From: Branchiostoma floridae
Taxonomy: Eukaryota > Chordata > Leptocardii > Amphioxiformes > Branchiostomatidae
NCBI RefSeq assembly: GCF_000003815.2
Contig: NC_049988.1
Span: 15,630,040 to 15,694,039, forward strand
Length of the DNA stretch: 64,000 bases
Reading direction: 5' to 3'
Positions 52,701-63,707 of this stretch are shown here, piece by piece (the stretch's first letter is position 1; every line of letters starts with the position of its first letter). The notes below the pieces were generated by a model, which saw only the letters and a list, made by a program, of their open reading frames with translations, did not search any database and was not told the origin of the DNA. Both the position numbers and the translations under genes were made by a program.

Positions 52701-54893
52701 AGTGGCCCCGGGACAGTGGCCCCGGGACATCGGGACATAGTTAACTTCGAGCCCTGTTAAGGTCCGGTTCAGGTCCTGAACCTGGACCTGGACCTGACTC
52801 AGTATGTGATAACTTGTGAATGGACGATACTCAAAACAATGGTCCATTTCGCTACAAAGAAATTTGCTTTGTGGAGTATTCTACTCCCATTGATGTTTTG
52901 AAATCCTAACTGCCTTTGTATGATTGACTGTTAAACTTGGTAGAATTGACTATAGACTTAACTCTACTTTGCTCTTGTTATTTTCCTCTACCAGCAATCC
53001 CCAAAACGTGTGAATGCCTGATCAGATAATATGTTCATTTTCCATAAGGTCCAACATCCGGTCCACCTATTTTTTTCAGGTCCGTTTTTTATTGGACCGG
53101 TCCAATAAGAAAAAACAGTTTTGTACTGGTACAACGTTATCCAGTCCTACCGGGCACCCTCCTTTGTGCTTTAGATTGGTACCATCCTGTGTTTGTTTAC
53201 TTCACGAAGTTGAAGTTATTGGGACAAACCAGTAGACTTGACTTTTAACTCTAATCCAAAAGAACGGTTGCTAGCAGATGATAACATCCACAATTCTATT
53301 ACAGAAGCTGTAGAGAAAATTTTGCCATTCCCCTTCCAGGTACGGCCCTCAGTGTGAATGCACGATAGACGATAACGAGGCCTCAGACTTCGACGCGACC
53401 TGCCGCCAGGCGAACTCTTCGGTGATCTGCTCGGGGCGTGGGGAATGCATCTGCGGGGAGTGCGTGTGCTTCCCTAGGGACAACCCCCGGGAGAAGGTGT
53501 ATGGGCCGTTCTGCGAGTGCGACAACTTCTCCTGTGACAGATACGAGGGACTCATCTGTGGAGGTAAGTCAACAAAGAAAACTGCTTTGGTTTGAAACTG
53601 TTTTATACCTTTCTTTAAAGACTGAAAACTTTTTAAAAGCAATAAGAAGGTGTATGGCCCGTTCTGGGAGTGCGACAACTTCTCCTGTGACAGATACGAG
53701 GGACTCATCTGTGGAGGTAAGTCAACAAAGAAAACTGCTATAGGTTTGAAACTGTTTTATACCTTTCTTTAAAGACTGAAAACTTTTTAAAAGCAATAAG
53801 AAGGTGTATGGCCCGTTCTGGGAGTGCGACAACTTCTCCTGTGACAGATACGAGGGACTCATCTGTGGAGGTAAGTCAACAAAGAAAACTGCTATAGGTT
53901 TGAAACTGTTTTATACCTTTCTTTAAAGACTGAAAACTTTTTAAAAGCAATAAGAAGGTGTATGGCCCGTTCTGGGAGTGCGACAACTCCTCCTGTGACA
54001 GATACGAGGGACTCATCTGTGGAGGTAAGTCAACAAAGAAAACTGCTATAGGTTTGAAACTGTTTTATATCTTTCTTTAAAGACTGAAAACTTTTTAAAA
54101 GCAATAAGAAGGTGTATGGCCCGTTCTGCGAGTGCGACAACTTCTCCTGCGACAGATACGAGGGACTCATCTGTGGAGGTAAGTCAACAAAGAAAACTGC
54201 TTTGGTTTGAAACTGTTTTATACCTTTCTTTAAAGACTGAAAACTTTTTAAAAGCAATAAGAAGGTGTATGGCCCGTTCTGGGAGTGCGACAACTTCTCC
54301 TGTGACAGATACGAGGGACTCATCTGTGGAGGTGAGAAAATCTAACAGCACAATCACTGGAGCATTTTCTCATGCTCAAGCTATCATTACATTATAATGG
54401 GAATTTTCTCACTTCGTCACCCTAATGCTTTAGCCTTTAGGGCTACAGCCTGTAAGTTGTCAGTTTATGAATGCTCTCCGCTCTGTTCTCTCCTCAGCCT
54501 TTTACTGGATTGCTTCAAAGTTTATTTTCTCTCTTTTGGCTATCTTAGTGATTTGGTGTAGTCATCTCTTGGTCTGCCTAATACCCCCCTCGCATTAGGC
54601 GCGATTCGATCGGATGACGAGTCTGCGAGCTCTAAATTATGAGGAGGCATGACCCTGACGGGAAGGAGGAACTCTGCCATTTCTTCGTCGGCATCAGAGC
54701 GGAGAGCATTCATAAACTGACAACTTACAGGCTGTAGCCCTAAAGGCTAAAGCATTNNNNNNNNNNNNNNNNNNNNNNNNNNNNNNNNNNNNNNNNNNNN
54801 NNNNNNNNNNNNNNNNNNNNNNNNNNNNNNNNNNNNNNNNNNNNNNNNNNNNNNNNGAGGGGAGCAATGGCTTTATCAGTGAGATGTGTGTTT

Positions 54894-54978
<85 letters not shown>

Positions 54979-57900
54979 TGTGTGTGCGTGTGTGTGTGTG
55001 TGTGTGAATGTGTGTGTGAGGGTGTGTGTGTGAATGAGTGAATGTGTGTGTGAGGGTGTGTGTGTGAATGAGTGAATGTGTTACAGAGAACAGTTACCCT
55101 TAGGTTCTAACACATGTTTAACTCCTCAGGTACACACGGGGATAACAAGTTATACCCAGCAGGGCTTGAAATACTTTTTTCTGCATACCTACACTGGTGC
55201 AGCTAACATTGAAAATTACCTGCACCAGACAAACTTTACCTGCACCACTCTGAATTAAGGAAGTATGGATCACACTAGAAATGCTCAGGAACCTTTGCTA
55301 TTTTTTCCTGTCTACTTTCTAGGTGGTAACATTCAATGCAGCTTATACACACCTATATCATATGACATTTATGTATAAAACCCAGTATATGGACCAGTGC
55401 AGGTTAGGTGCAGGTAGACACCAGAAATACCTGCACAGCTCCAATTTTACCTGCACTAACGTGCATATGCAGGTGGTATTTCGAGCCCTGCCCAGGTTCT
55501 AACACATGTTTGTCTCTCCAGGCGCAGGCCGTGGTGTGTGTAACTGCGGAGTATGTGAGTGTACTGCAGAATGGGAGGGCAGTGCCTGTCAGTGTCCAGC
55601 AGGGAACAGCACCTGTGTCGCCACCAATGGCGTAAGTACAGCCATATCATCCGCCAAAAATAGTTACTCAAGCAACTGGATATGGTTTTGAAACGGTCAG
55701 ACGTTTCGGATAGAATCCACTATCCTTCGTCAGTGACACTGAAGAGATCTGGAAGAAACAGGTCTTTTATACTTTAACTATGAATGAAGACAATTTCAGA
55801 TGTCCAATAGGAAAGGTTGTAAGACAATTCAGCCATATCATCATGTTCATATCATTAAACGTAGGAATGAGCCTTCAGAAACTTCAACCCTAAGATTTAC
55901 TGTAGTACAAAAAGTTGGTTCAAATTGTAAAGAAAATTGCTATCAATAATAGCACAGTCAAAAATTCAATGCAATCATCATTTCTTCTTCAATAATTATT
56001 ATTACATTAGGACAGAGTCTTTTTATTTATCTAGTAATTTTTTAAATTTTCAAACAGCTGAATACAGAAAAGCCCTATTCAACTCTGTCGTGTTTTCAAA
56101 GGAACCCCAATCTACGTCAAACTTAAAATCGTCATCAAAGTATCCACAGAGAAATTGAATAGCACTACTTGCAGGTCGTAACACATACCTGTACAAGGCC
56201 ATAGATAAACAAAATATGCGTCACTTGAAATGCTAAGAATGAAATAATGAAATCAATTTTGTAATCATTGATTTTTGGGCACTTTTGGGCACGTTGAAAG
56301 ATCGAGTGACTGCATTAATAAGATCACCAAACTGAAAGTGTCTGGTTACAGAGGTCGTGGTAGACCTAGAAAAACGTGGTGGGACTGTGTTAGGAGGGAC
56401 TTGAAGGAGTGCGGTCTGACAGGGTCGACCTGCGGTCTGACAGGGGTCGACCCACTGGACAAAGCCAAATGGAAGCGGAGTGTGAAGACTGGCCGACTGC
56501 TGCCTACCCCTGCGTCAGGGAACCCAGCAGCAGTATAATCTAACCATGGATAGTGAGTGAGTGATATCCTTTGCATACATGTACAATATGTTGTTGATTC
56601 TCCCTGCAGCTCCTGTGTAACGACCAGGGCTTATGTGAGTGTGGCATCTGTAACTGCTTTGCTTCCAGCCTCTATAGAGGACCCACCTGTGAAGAATGCC
56701 CGGTAAGAACTTACAACTTTCCATCAATTTTTTTAAAAATTTCAGGACTTTTCACTTTTTTAAGATTTTTTAAATTTTTTTGACGAAACATGATAAGTTT
56801 GGCAAAGCAATTTCCCAAAGTTAAAAACTGATTTTGTAGGTTGCTATACTTTTTTCAACACAGTGAAGTATGCAACCATATATTTGTGACCACAGTATGG
56901 TATGGTTTTCTGCATGAACCTTATAGGAATTTTCTCCATGATGTGAATTAATTACATGATAAGCAATGTATGTTGACAAGGAAAATACGACATTGTTCCT
57001 TTATTTGTGTGTGTAGATTGTTTACTTTAACCTCCTACCCCATACTAAAAGATTGTCCTTAATGAATCGGCAATTTCCAATACATACATTTGTAAAATGG
57101 ACTTACCCAAATTTTCAATTGTCCAATTGTCCATCTTTGTCAAGGAATTGTCAGTCCAGATTATCCTCACATTGAAACCCTTACACCTTACTAAAACTTT
57201 TTTTGTTGCCCTGTCCAGACGTGTCCCGGCCAGTGTGAGCTGCTGAGGCCGTGTGTCCAGTGTGAGGCCTTCGGGACAGGAGAGCTGGACGAAGACGAGT
57301 GTAAGCTGTGTGATCCTAAGGCCATCATTGTGGACGAACTCAAACAAGGTAAGGAAATGCTGACGCCAAAAGAAAACTTTCTTGGTCTTGGCTATTATGG
57401 TAGTAGATCCTCTTCTGTATGTATTAATGTTGGTTTGCTATCATTTTGATGACCTCTTAGAGTAAGTTAGACTAAATATGTAAAGGAGATGATGCAGATG
57501 TTCTCTGTTCCATCCTGCTTAACCCCATAAGCAATGGAGGATTGCACATTTCCTCCCTTCACTCAGGTTAAAATGAATACCTAACTTTGGTTAGGTACAT
57601 TCATCGGATAGAAGGGGGTCCCATGTTTGCAGAGAGCCACACCTTAAGCACTTTAAAATCCACCACACTTAAACAGAGCTCGAAATACTGGGTGCATGTG
57701 CACCCAGGTGCACCCAAAATTGGAGCTGTGCACCCAATTATTTTCCGTGGGTGCACAGGGTGCACCTAAATATATTCTTAGGTTTATGTATGTAAAGATA
57801 TCAATTTGAAAGTACATCATATTCTTGACATCTAAGTTTAGAAAGATAATAAAAATGTCTGTCATGGTACTTGTTTAAGTATTTGATAACTTGTAATTAA

Positions 57901-59232
57901 GTTTTGTTATTTAGGTTATTACCTAAATCTAAGTGGTGCACCCAAAGATTTTTTGGTGCACCCAATTTTTTAAGCTGGGCGCACCAGTGCACCTAATCCC
58001 AAAAATGAATTTCGAGCCCTGCTTAAAGAATCCTTCCTAGTGTAAGGAGATCAAATGAATCTGTCTGGGCATGCAATACAAGCAAATAAACTATTTCCCC
58101 ACCTGAAATATGTCTTGTTTTTCTCCAGGAGACGAAGTAACCCGCTGTGTCTTTAAGGATGAGGACGACTGTTCCTTCATCTTCACCTACGGCAACGGGC
58201 TGGACGGGAACATGGAGATAGAGGTGCAGAGGACTAAGGGTGAGTTACTGGCTTGTCATTTGCAAGGGATTGGATCTGAGTCAACATGGAGATAAAAGTG
58301 CAGATAACTAAGGGTATATTACAGGCTGTGTCCATGTGGTGTAGAGGTCATTGTACACTACCAACTTTTGGTTCAAATTCTCTACAGCCAGTGAAGTCTG
58401 GACATGACTGGAAGAGAGTTGTTTCGTCGTTTGGACCCTTGTAAGTAAATGCATCACCTACATCAGATACACAGAGCACCCTAGTTAGAAGCTCTGAGGA
58501 ATATGTCTGATAGGTATCGAAATGTAAGCAGGTGAGACTTGATTGGTTATGAAAAAGAAAACTTCAATATCCAACATTTCTGTTGTCTCCCCCAGTGTGT
58601 CCTGAGGAAGTGAACATCCTGGCCATTATCCTGGGAGTGATCGGAGGTATCCTGGGTATCGGTCTGGCGCTGCTGCTCATCTGGAAACTCCTCATGACCA
58701 TCCACGATCGCCGAGAGTTCGCCAAGTTCGAGAAGGAGAGGATGAACGCCAAGTGGGACACGGTCAGTATTCCGTATTCTGTCAATCAACCAATCAATCA
58801 ATCAATCATTTATGACAGGGAATGAATGTAAAGTATTGCAGAATTTGTTCATATGTCAAACAATATAGAAATAAGTCAGCTTATATCTCTTGTTTTTTAT
58901 ACCTAGAAGATTATAGGAAGCATTGAAGTTGAAACAGAAACTAGGTCTAATTAAAAACAAAAAAGTTCTGTGCCAACGCAATTTGTAAAATGACTTTTTA
59001 AATCTATTGTCAGTGTTGATTAATTGGATTTTTGGGAAGACTTTATTTGTAACATACATGTACTTCTCTTTTATATCTTTAAATGATTCTGTCATAGTTT
59101 GTGTTTGCATATTTGTACTTATGTTTTTGAAAATGACAACTAAAATGTTTTATCGCTATTCTACAGGGAGAGAACCCTATCTACAAACAGGCAACATCAA
59201 CATTCAAGAACCCAACATACGGAGGAAAGTAA
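43516..59232 (+). CDS. Integrin beta subunit, beta-1/beta-3-like
   Basis: Pairs with an alpha subunit for cell-matrix adhesion. Exons: 43516-43576, 43968-44050, 44778-44882, (microexon 45660-45671), 45853-45916, 46261-46392, 46768-46864, 47340-47511, 47923-48084, 49524-49619, 49942-50031, 50464-50595, 51099-51239, 52324-52397, 53340-53563, 55522-55631, 56610-56702, 57219-57348, 58129-58239, 58596-58762, 59167-59232. Phases agree throughout; about 773 residues. Seen: signal peptide ([18 protein letters not shown]), PSI domain ([14 protein letters not shown]), betaI domain with [51 protein letters not shown] and DYPSVGHL, hybrid/PSI return ([10 protein letters not shown]), four Cys-rich I-EGF modules ([43 protein letters not shown]), beta-tail domain, one membrane helix ([15 protein letters not shown]) and a tail with [12 protein letters not shown] and both talin/kindlin sites, NPIY and NPTY. 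The tail is nearly identical to vertebrate beta-1. The exact paralogue is not assignable by eye. Confidence 0.97.
45326..45464. mobile_element. Short MITE of the GTAACCTATATCCGTTG family
   Basis: Left end GCTACTTCACC, right end GGTGAACTAGC; the interior ACTGGGTATTTAGGGATATC is mirrored by GATACCCAGTCTTTAAA, so it folds back almost fully. Integrin intron. Confidence 0.75.
45660..45671 (+). CDS. Candidate 12-nt integrin microexon (TPLP)
   Basis: TTTGTGTTTAG precedes ACACCCTTGCCG, which is followed by GTAAGT: a strong acceptor with pyrimidine tract and a consensus donor only 12 nt apart. It is phase 0 on both sides and fits exactly between exons 44778-44882 and 45853-45916. It would give [18 protein letters not shown]; the human beta-3 counterpart carries RPLSD at this place. 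Transcript proof is lacking. Confidence 0.6.
47084..47215. mobile_element. Dispersed LINE-tail-like repeat
   Basis: GTTATTCAAGCAACTGGATAT and CAGACATTTCAGATAGCATCC, as at 22785 and 55662. Integrin intron. Confidence 0.6.
48147..48353. mobile_element. TA-flanked MITE, mariner-type
   Basis: Perfect ends CTGTAATTC and GAATTACAG with TA on both sides (48145-48146 and 48354-48355). A further partial inverted match lies inside (TTTTTCACTGTAA near the left end). The TA target and small size fit a Tc1/mariner-derived MITE. Confidence 0.75.
49679..49731. repeat. TG dinucleotide microsatellite
   Basis: About 26 tandem TG/GT units in the intron after the exon ending at 49619. Confidence 0.95.
50999..51062 (+). 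pseudogene. Decayed duplicate of the integrin exon start at 51099
   Basis: After TTGTCTCCAG it reads GTATATTTTGACATCA then TGTGACATGGGACAGAAAGG, matching the true exon start GTTTATTTTGACATCA and its following GTGACAGAAGG. The copy has an in-frame stop soon after the first six codons, and the match runs on to TTCACAGTGTACC before ending. The acceptor region is copied too. Confidence 0.85.
51285..51809. mobile_element. 525-bp MITE with TTAA target, piggyBac-like
   Basis: Perfect 16-bp TIRs AGGGGCATTCCACTCC inverted at the right end, with TTAA on both sides (51281-51284 and 51810-51813). TTAA is the target of piggyBac and Kolobok elements. No transposase frame. It starts 46 bases after the exon ending at 51239. 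Confidence 0.9.
51928..52110. mobile_element. MITE of the GTAACCTATATCCGTTG family
   Basis: Left end GCTAGTTCACCTTTATCCG, then GGGTAATCTATAGCCGTTG; the right part (AATACCCTGTTTTTTAAAAC) mirrors the left but the terminal segment is missing or decayed. Confidence 0.7.
52413..53149. mobile_element. hAT element (same family as 17433-17867) with a nested MITE
   Basis: Left end TAGGGGTGGGTACCGGTAC, right end a diverged complement ending CCAGTCCTA. Flanks TTCGGCAC and CCGGGCAC look like a worn 8-bp duplication. The interior GGTCCAGG-type blocks and the AATGGTCCATTTCG phrase match the ACLY copy. It starts 16 bases after the exon ending at 52397. A different MITE is inserted inside it. Confidence 0.85.
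52442..52756. mobile_element. Nested MITE of the CAGGGCTCGAAAT class
   Basis: Ends CAGGCCTCAAAATTAA and TTAACTTCGAGCCCTG; exact 5-bp flanks TTAAG at 52437-52441 and 52757-52761. It interrupts the hAT element close to that element's left TIR, so it is the younger insertion. The interior carries several TGTCCC repeats. Confidence 0.9.
53494..54333 (+). repeat. 153/154-bp tandem array copying the end of an integrin exon
   Basis: The true exon's last 70 nt (from AAGGTGTATGG at 53494) plus about 84 nt of intron recur with starts at 53647, 53801, 53955, 54109 and 54262. Each copy reads [20 protein letters not shown] then LICGG with a GT donor. The first and fifth copies have Cys (FCEC); the other four have Trp (FWEC), which would break a disulfide. 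No copy has an AG acceptor in the phase needed, so I treat them as intronic pseudo-exons. Confidence 0.9.
54424..54756. mobile_element. Perfect 62-bp inverted repeat at the assembly gap
   Basis: Arm 54424-54485 (starts AATGCTTTAGCCTTTAG) is exactly complementary to 54695-54756, with 209 bp between. The right arm abuts the N run, so the repeat may continue into it. Likely a fold-back transposon. Confidence 0.85.
54757..54856. other. Assembly gap (100 N) in an integrin intron
   Basis: A nominal-size gap between a hairpin arm and a long TG run, both hard to assemble. No integrin residues are missing: the exons at 53340-53563 and 55522-55631 join in phase. Confidence 0.9.
54895..55080. repeat. 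Long TG microsatellite with variant units
   Basis: About 90 bp of nearly pure TG followed by a mixed part with GAATG and GAGGG variants. Confidence 0.95.
55160..55490. mobile_element. hAT-like MITE, CAGGGCTTGAAAT ends, 5-bp target duplication
   Basis: Ends CAGGGCTTGAAATAC and GTATTTCGAGCCCTG; flanks CCCAG at 55155-55159 and 55491-55495. The interior has CCTGCACC repeats in place of GGTGCACC. Its right end is only 31 bases before the exon starting at 55522. Confidence 0.85.
55662..55780. mobile_element. Dispersed LINE-tail-like repeat
   Basis: GTTACTCAAGCAACTGGATAT, CGGTCAGACGTTTCGGATAG and CTTCGTCAGTGACACTGAAG. Third copy of the family at 22785 and 47084; here it starts about 31 bases after the exon ending at 55631. 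Confidence 0.65.
56263..56538 (+). mobile_element. LINE ORF2 C-terminal fragment
   Basis: An open frame reads [10 protein letters not shown] ... [19 protein letters not shown] ... [13 protein letters not shown] and stops, the typical C-terminus of a CR1/L2-like non-LTR polyprotein. A short duplicated phrase (CGGTCTGACAGGGTCGACC twice) sits inside. Integrin intron, sense orientation. Confidence 0.8.
57674..58021. mobile_element. hAT-like MITE, CAGGGCTCGAAAT class, inverted relative to 27575
   Basis: Ends CAGAGCTCGAAATACTGG and AATTTCGAGCCCTG; CTTAAA flanks both sides (57668-57673 and 58022-58027). The GGTGCACC interior matches 27575-27904 in reverse. Confidence 0.85.
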
Positions 59233-61490
59233 AACATTTTTCAGCGAGGGTCCGCCACGGAAAACTGTACATCTGATCGTCTTCCTGTCATACAAAGAAG
59301 CCTCACAGGTGCCTGAAATAAAAAAATAACTTCTCTGAAGTTTGGTCTTCAACCATGGCCAATGTACAGGTTGCATAGTAGTCAGATGACATCTTTGTTA
59401 GGGAGGCCAAAACTCAATATTCTTGCCAATTGAAATACAAACATGTTTTCCACAAGTTTTCCTTTGAGTTACTTACTTACTATGGTACACAAGAATTTGA
59501 CTTGAGGCCAAATTATGGCATTTTTTATATCACCAAAAACTTCATGGTGCTGGCATTGTTGTCTCCACTATTGGTATTTTTCTGTCAACTTCTCATCAAA
59601 AATGTTTGTGTGTGCCAAGTAATAATTAAAGTCAATACTACATTTGCACAAAGCCACCTTTATTTTTGAGAAATATTACTACTGCAGTTTGATTTTTTTC
59701 ATTTTAATTACATCGTTATTTTTAGTGCCAAAGTTGCTGCCAATGATGTGTTGTAACAAACACTATTTGAGGATTTTGAAAACATCTGATATACAAAAAC
59801 TGCTCAAGAAAAACATGATAATTATATCCTGTGCAATTTTTTATGAAGATGAAAGCATGTTGCTAGTTTGGAAATTCTTCCTGAGTATCTAGATCTTCCA
59901 GATCAAGAAGTGTGCGATTTGAAGACAAAATCCCTACCAAAAAAAAATAGATTTTGAAATCCTCATTATATTTAGTTTTAGGCTGTGTTTTAAACGTGAA
60001 GCTGAAGCATTAGGGCGTAGCCTAGGTTTTGTACATGGTTTTACAAGTTTCACTATGCAATAATGTGCAAAAGTTTTGCGACGTCTGTGGTTTTTGTATG
60101 AATTTTTGTACATAGTGCAGTTAAGTACCTTTATAGAAAGAATTATGTAGACCCCCAAGCCTTTGTAGAGATTTTGGATGAAATCTTGAAAAGAAATATG
60201 TCTCAAGAGATGAGATGTTCAAGTTAGAGAGAGTCTTATTACAAGCTTAACTACAAGATGTTTTCATTATCGAGGATTCCTCCTCAAGAACGTATCGTAA
60301 CAAAATGATTATGTTTTAACTCATATCATTTATCAAGTATCAGGACACATACAAGTACAGCAAAAAAGTAGCGGTAGGTGGAGACGTAATTCTTGATGTG
60401 ATTTCTCATGTTATAACTTTATATTGTCCATAACATCAAGCCTCGCTAAGAATAAATAAAAGCATAATGTATGTGTGGTTGCTTTATTGCCTACTACCCA
60501 AATCGCTCACTGTATTTATTTAAGTGTGTGCTGTGTAGAATGAAGGAAGAAGTTTAGAGCACCAGATTAAAAAGTGATCAATGCATTATTTCTGTTAGAA
60601 AATCATCTGCAAGCTTTATTTTAACAGAATTTTACAGTACTTTAATTGACATTAGATCTTTGTGTCTAAGTATGTGCTACTAGAATGCCAAGTAAAGAAA
60701 TTGATGTGTTAGTTTGAAGTGAAATGGGCCACCTTCATTGAGCTTTGGCCATCTTGAATTTATACACATAGACACTATATAATTTTTCCAACATTAAGTT
60801 GAACATGCTAATTGTATGTTCCCTGTATTCAAAAGTGGGAAAAATACATGTATTCAAAAGCAGAATGAATAGTGTTAGGACATGTTTGAAATTGAATGGA
60901 AAAGACATTGATGGTCAAAGGTCATTAAAAGTGGCCAGTTCAACTTGAAGTGAAGTGGAATGATCTCTTCTTCAGCTTTGGAGTACAAGCTTGGTAACAA
61001 ATATGAACATTTAGAAGATCCTGATAATTAATTGTTAGCAACTATTATGCGCAGTGTAGAAACTATGTTGCTACGTGTATCTACACAATCAGTATTGCAC
61101 ATTATTTATTCCCTGTATTAATTTTCAACAGAGTTAGGCACTAATATCTAAGCATGTACATGGACTAGCTTCCTTTTATATTTGTATTATGTGTACACTT
61201 CAATTGTACCTTTGTGTCATTTCATTAGAGCATCACTAATCTGAGTACAGACAACACAGTATTACATGTAAAACTTGAATTGCGAATTCTGTGGAGACAA
61301 TACAGAAAATAATATGCCACATTATGTATGGAAATGCCTTCTCCGTCTGCATGTATGTTTACCAAGGGCACGAGTGGACTGGGGGATGGTATTTTTCTGG
61401 TCTTTTATGTGGCTAACTGCTGTTACCGTTCTGCTTTGTATTACCGGTACATGGAATTTTGTTTCTTCCACTCTCTGGAAACAGTATCCT
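59233..61490 (+). other. Integrin 3' UTR and downstream DNA
   Basis: AT-rich sequence without coding potential. Possible poly(A) signals: AATAAA near 59317 (within about 90 bases of the stop) and the AATAAATAAAA cluster at about 60453. Which is used cannot be told from the sequence. Confidence 0.5.
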
Positions 61491-61665
61491 AATCTCCAAG
61501 CAGATCAGACGGTAGCATAAGATATTATCAAAAGCTGCCAGAGGAGTGAAGCCGGCCTAGGAGTGTACATTGGCAACCAGAGGCTGATGACTCCCTTTGG
61601 CCAGCTGTACTCCTTTGTCAGCTTTAATACTATCTTATTCCAACGGTAAATCTGCCTGGAGATTA
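61491..61665. mobile_element. 175-bp MITE, perfect 9-bp target duplication
   Basis: Ends TAATCTCCAAGCAGAT and (inverted) TAATCTCCAGGCAGAT. Flanks ACAGTATCC at 61482-61490 and 61666-61674 are identical. A 9-bp duplication is typical of Mutator-like and some Merlin elements. Confidence 0.9.
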
Positions 61666-62469
61666 ACAGTATCCATACCTGTAGAACTGTTACACAGTTT
61701 TGTGCGTGTTGTACCCTCCCACATTGTATTTATGGTCAAACATACCTCACACGTATCCTTCCACCGTTATAACCATCCCACTGTTTTTGTACGGATTTTT
61801 CAGTAATAAAGTCTTTGTGTATGTATGTTTTTGTGTGGATTATTGTTTCTGGTGCTTGTCAAAATTATGTGGGGTACTGGTTATATGATGGTAGATTTGT
61901 CAAACAGCTGTGACATTTGGCCTTTAAGCTCATTTAAAATATCCCCCCAAAAAAGTTTTTATACTAGTGAGTACAAACTAACACCAATTCCATGCCCAAA
62001 GATTAGAGTTCCTCTTTGCTACTAGTATACATTGTATGTAAAGCCAGGTATCACAAAGAGTGGCCTTTGAACGATTTCCCTGGGAAAACCTTTAGAAAAC
62101 ATGTATTATACTAACGGCTCCGCCTTTGAGGCGTCGCCAAGAAAAGAAAGTACAACGCAGTAAAAGACTTCGTAGGAGAAAAAAAGTAGTATAACAATAG
62201 TCTTCTCTTAGTTACATGTGTCACATGTTTGGTCGTCCTATCATGGAATGCAGCGGATGAATATAATGCCGTCACTGATTATGTAATTGCAAATTAGACC
62301 ATAGTTTGCTTAAACTTTATAGCCTGTCATCCATTACAATGAATGAAGACCTTTATTGTACATACATACCCACTGGGTTCAGTACAGGTCACAACAAATG
62401 ATACAACATGATATAATGATGCAATGAATCTAGTAGACACTACTCAAGAATCGTATTCTACTGCGTACA

Positions 62470-63650
62470 TTCGGCTTCTTCTCGTTTCTTTGTGATATTG
62501 AAAATGTAAGAACAGATATGCTTTATAAGTAAAGGTTTGTCTAGATTCATAAGGATTTAGAAAGTCTTATTTTATACGAGCTTTATCTATCTGACGAAAG
62601 CTAGAAGTGTCGATGGCTACTATACTAGGTTTTGCTTGGGTCGGTAGAGTAACGGGAAACTGAAATTTGTTTCCTAGGCCTAACTTCGTTTTGTCTTCAA
62701 ACGTACCAACTTTCGTGTAATCATATTTTGTAACACGAGAACCTTGTAACGTTTGAGACACAGTCAAGGTTAAACAAAATTGAGTTTTCTACGCTGTTGA
62801 GTCTGAGCCAAAACTCACCATACTAACCTTTGTTAGCTCAGCTGAAGTTTAAGGACCTGCGATCATCCGTAACTTGTGAAGTGTATGTATTCTTAGAGCC
62901 AACTTGAACAGAAGTTTGTTTTCTTTTACTACTAAGTGGGTATCTGACTGAAGCTGCCGCACGTTGGGGGCCTCGCTACAGCCAAGCTCAAGGAAATTCA
63001 TCGACAAATGGCGAATCTTTTTACGCTTTGTGTGTTTTGTTGCCCCAACAGACGTTACAGTCATATTTGTATGATCTTCTGTTATGAGGTCTAGGGCGTT
63101 ATGACGCCGCAGTGCAGTGTACACCCTTTAAAGCATCTTTGAATTGGTCGGTGGGACATCCATTCCGAGTGGAGAAACGTTACTTTAACGGGCTATGAAT
63201 TATTCTATCATAACAATGATGCGACAAGATAGAAAAACTGAAAAATGGGAATGACATAACACTTTCAAATTCTAATTTACATAACTTAAAGCACCATGTT
63301 GCTATCCGAATGTGGTCATGTTTGTCGCAATCGTCATAGTTACCGTCATATTTGACTTTAGAGAATTTGTTGGAAATAGATTTCTAGTGTCCTTACACTT
63401 CTGGCCATGGCTTTGAGTGTCACTTAACCTTGCGGAGTTGGACCGAACTGCAGCCAGGTCTGTGAGGCATGTGATTCGCGCGCAATGTTTGATCGTCCAC
63501 CAGCAGACATAGCTAAGCTTAAACGGGTTAAAGTTCCTGACATTGACAACAGAGTCAGCCAAAACAATCAACAGTCCGGATGTTCCGCTTGGGTGAGGTT
63601 CGGGATTATAAGAGGTCTTTGCACTGCTACATAGCTGGGTATACATACTG
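62470..63650 (-). other. Cluster of weak minus-strand ORFs, possible unrecognised gene
   Basis: ORFs at 63646-63302 (114 codons), 63124-62849 (91 codons) and 62767-62567 (66 codons). The first two share loosely similar stretches (RSNSARLSDTQSHGQ and PNVRQLQSDTHLVV), as if from a diverged duplication, and GC is above the surroundings. No recognised domain, no splice sites I would defend. May be noise. Confidence 0.2.
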
Positions 63651-63707
63651 TACGTATATGGAAATCAGGAAAATACTTTATTACCAAGAAGGTTATGTTT
63701 TTGAACT

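Noticed and set aside
53647-54332. Extra I-EGF exons adding modules to the integrin
   Set aside because: The only AG sites before the copies give the wrong phase after the exon ending at 53563, and the Trp variants would lose a cysteine.
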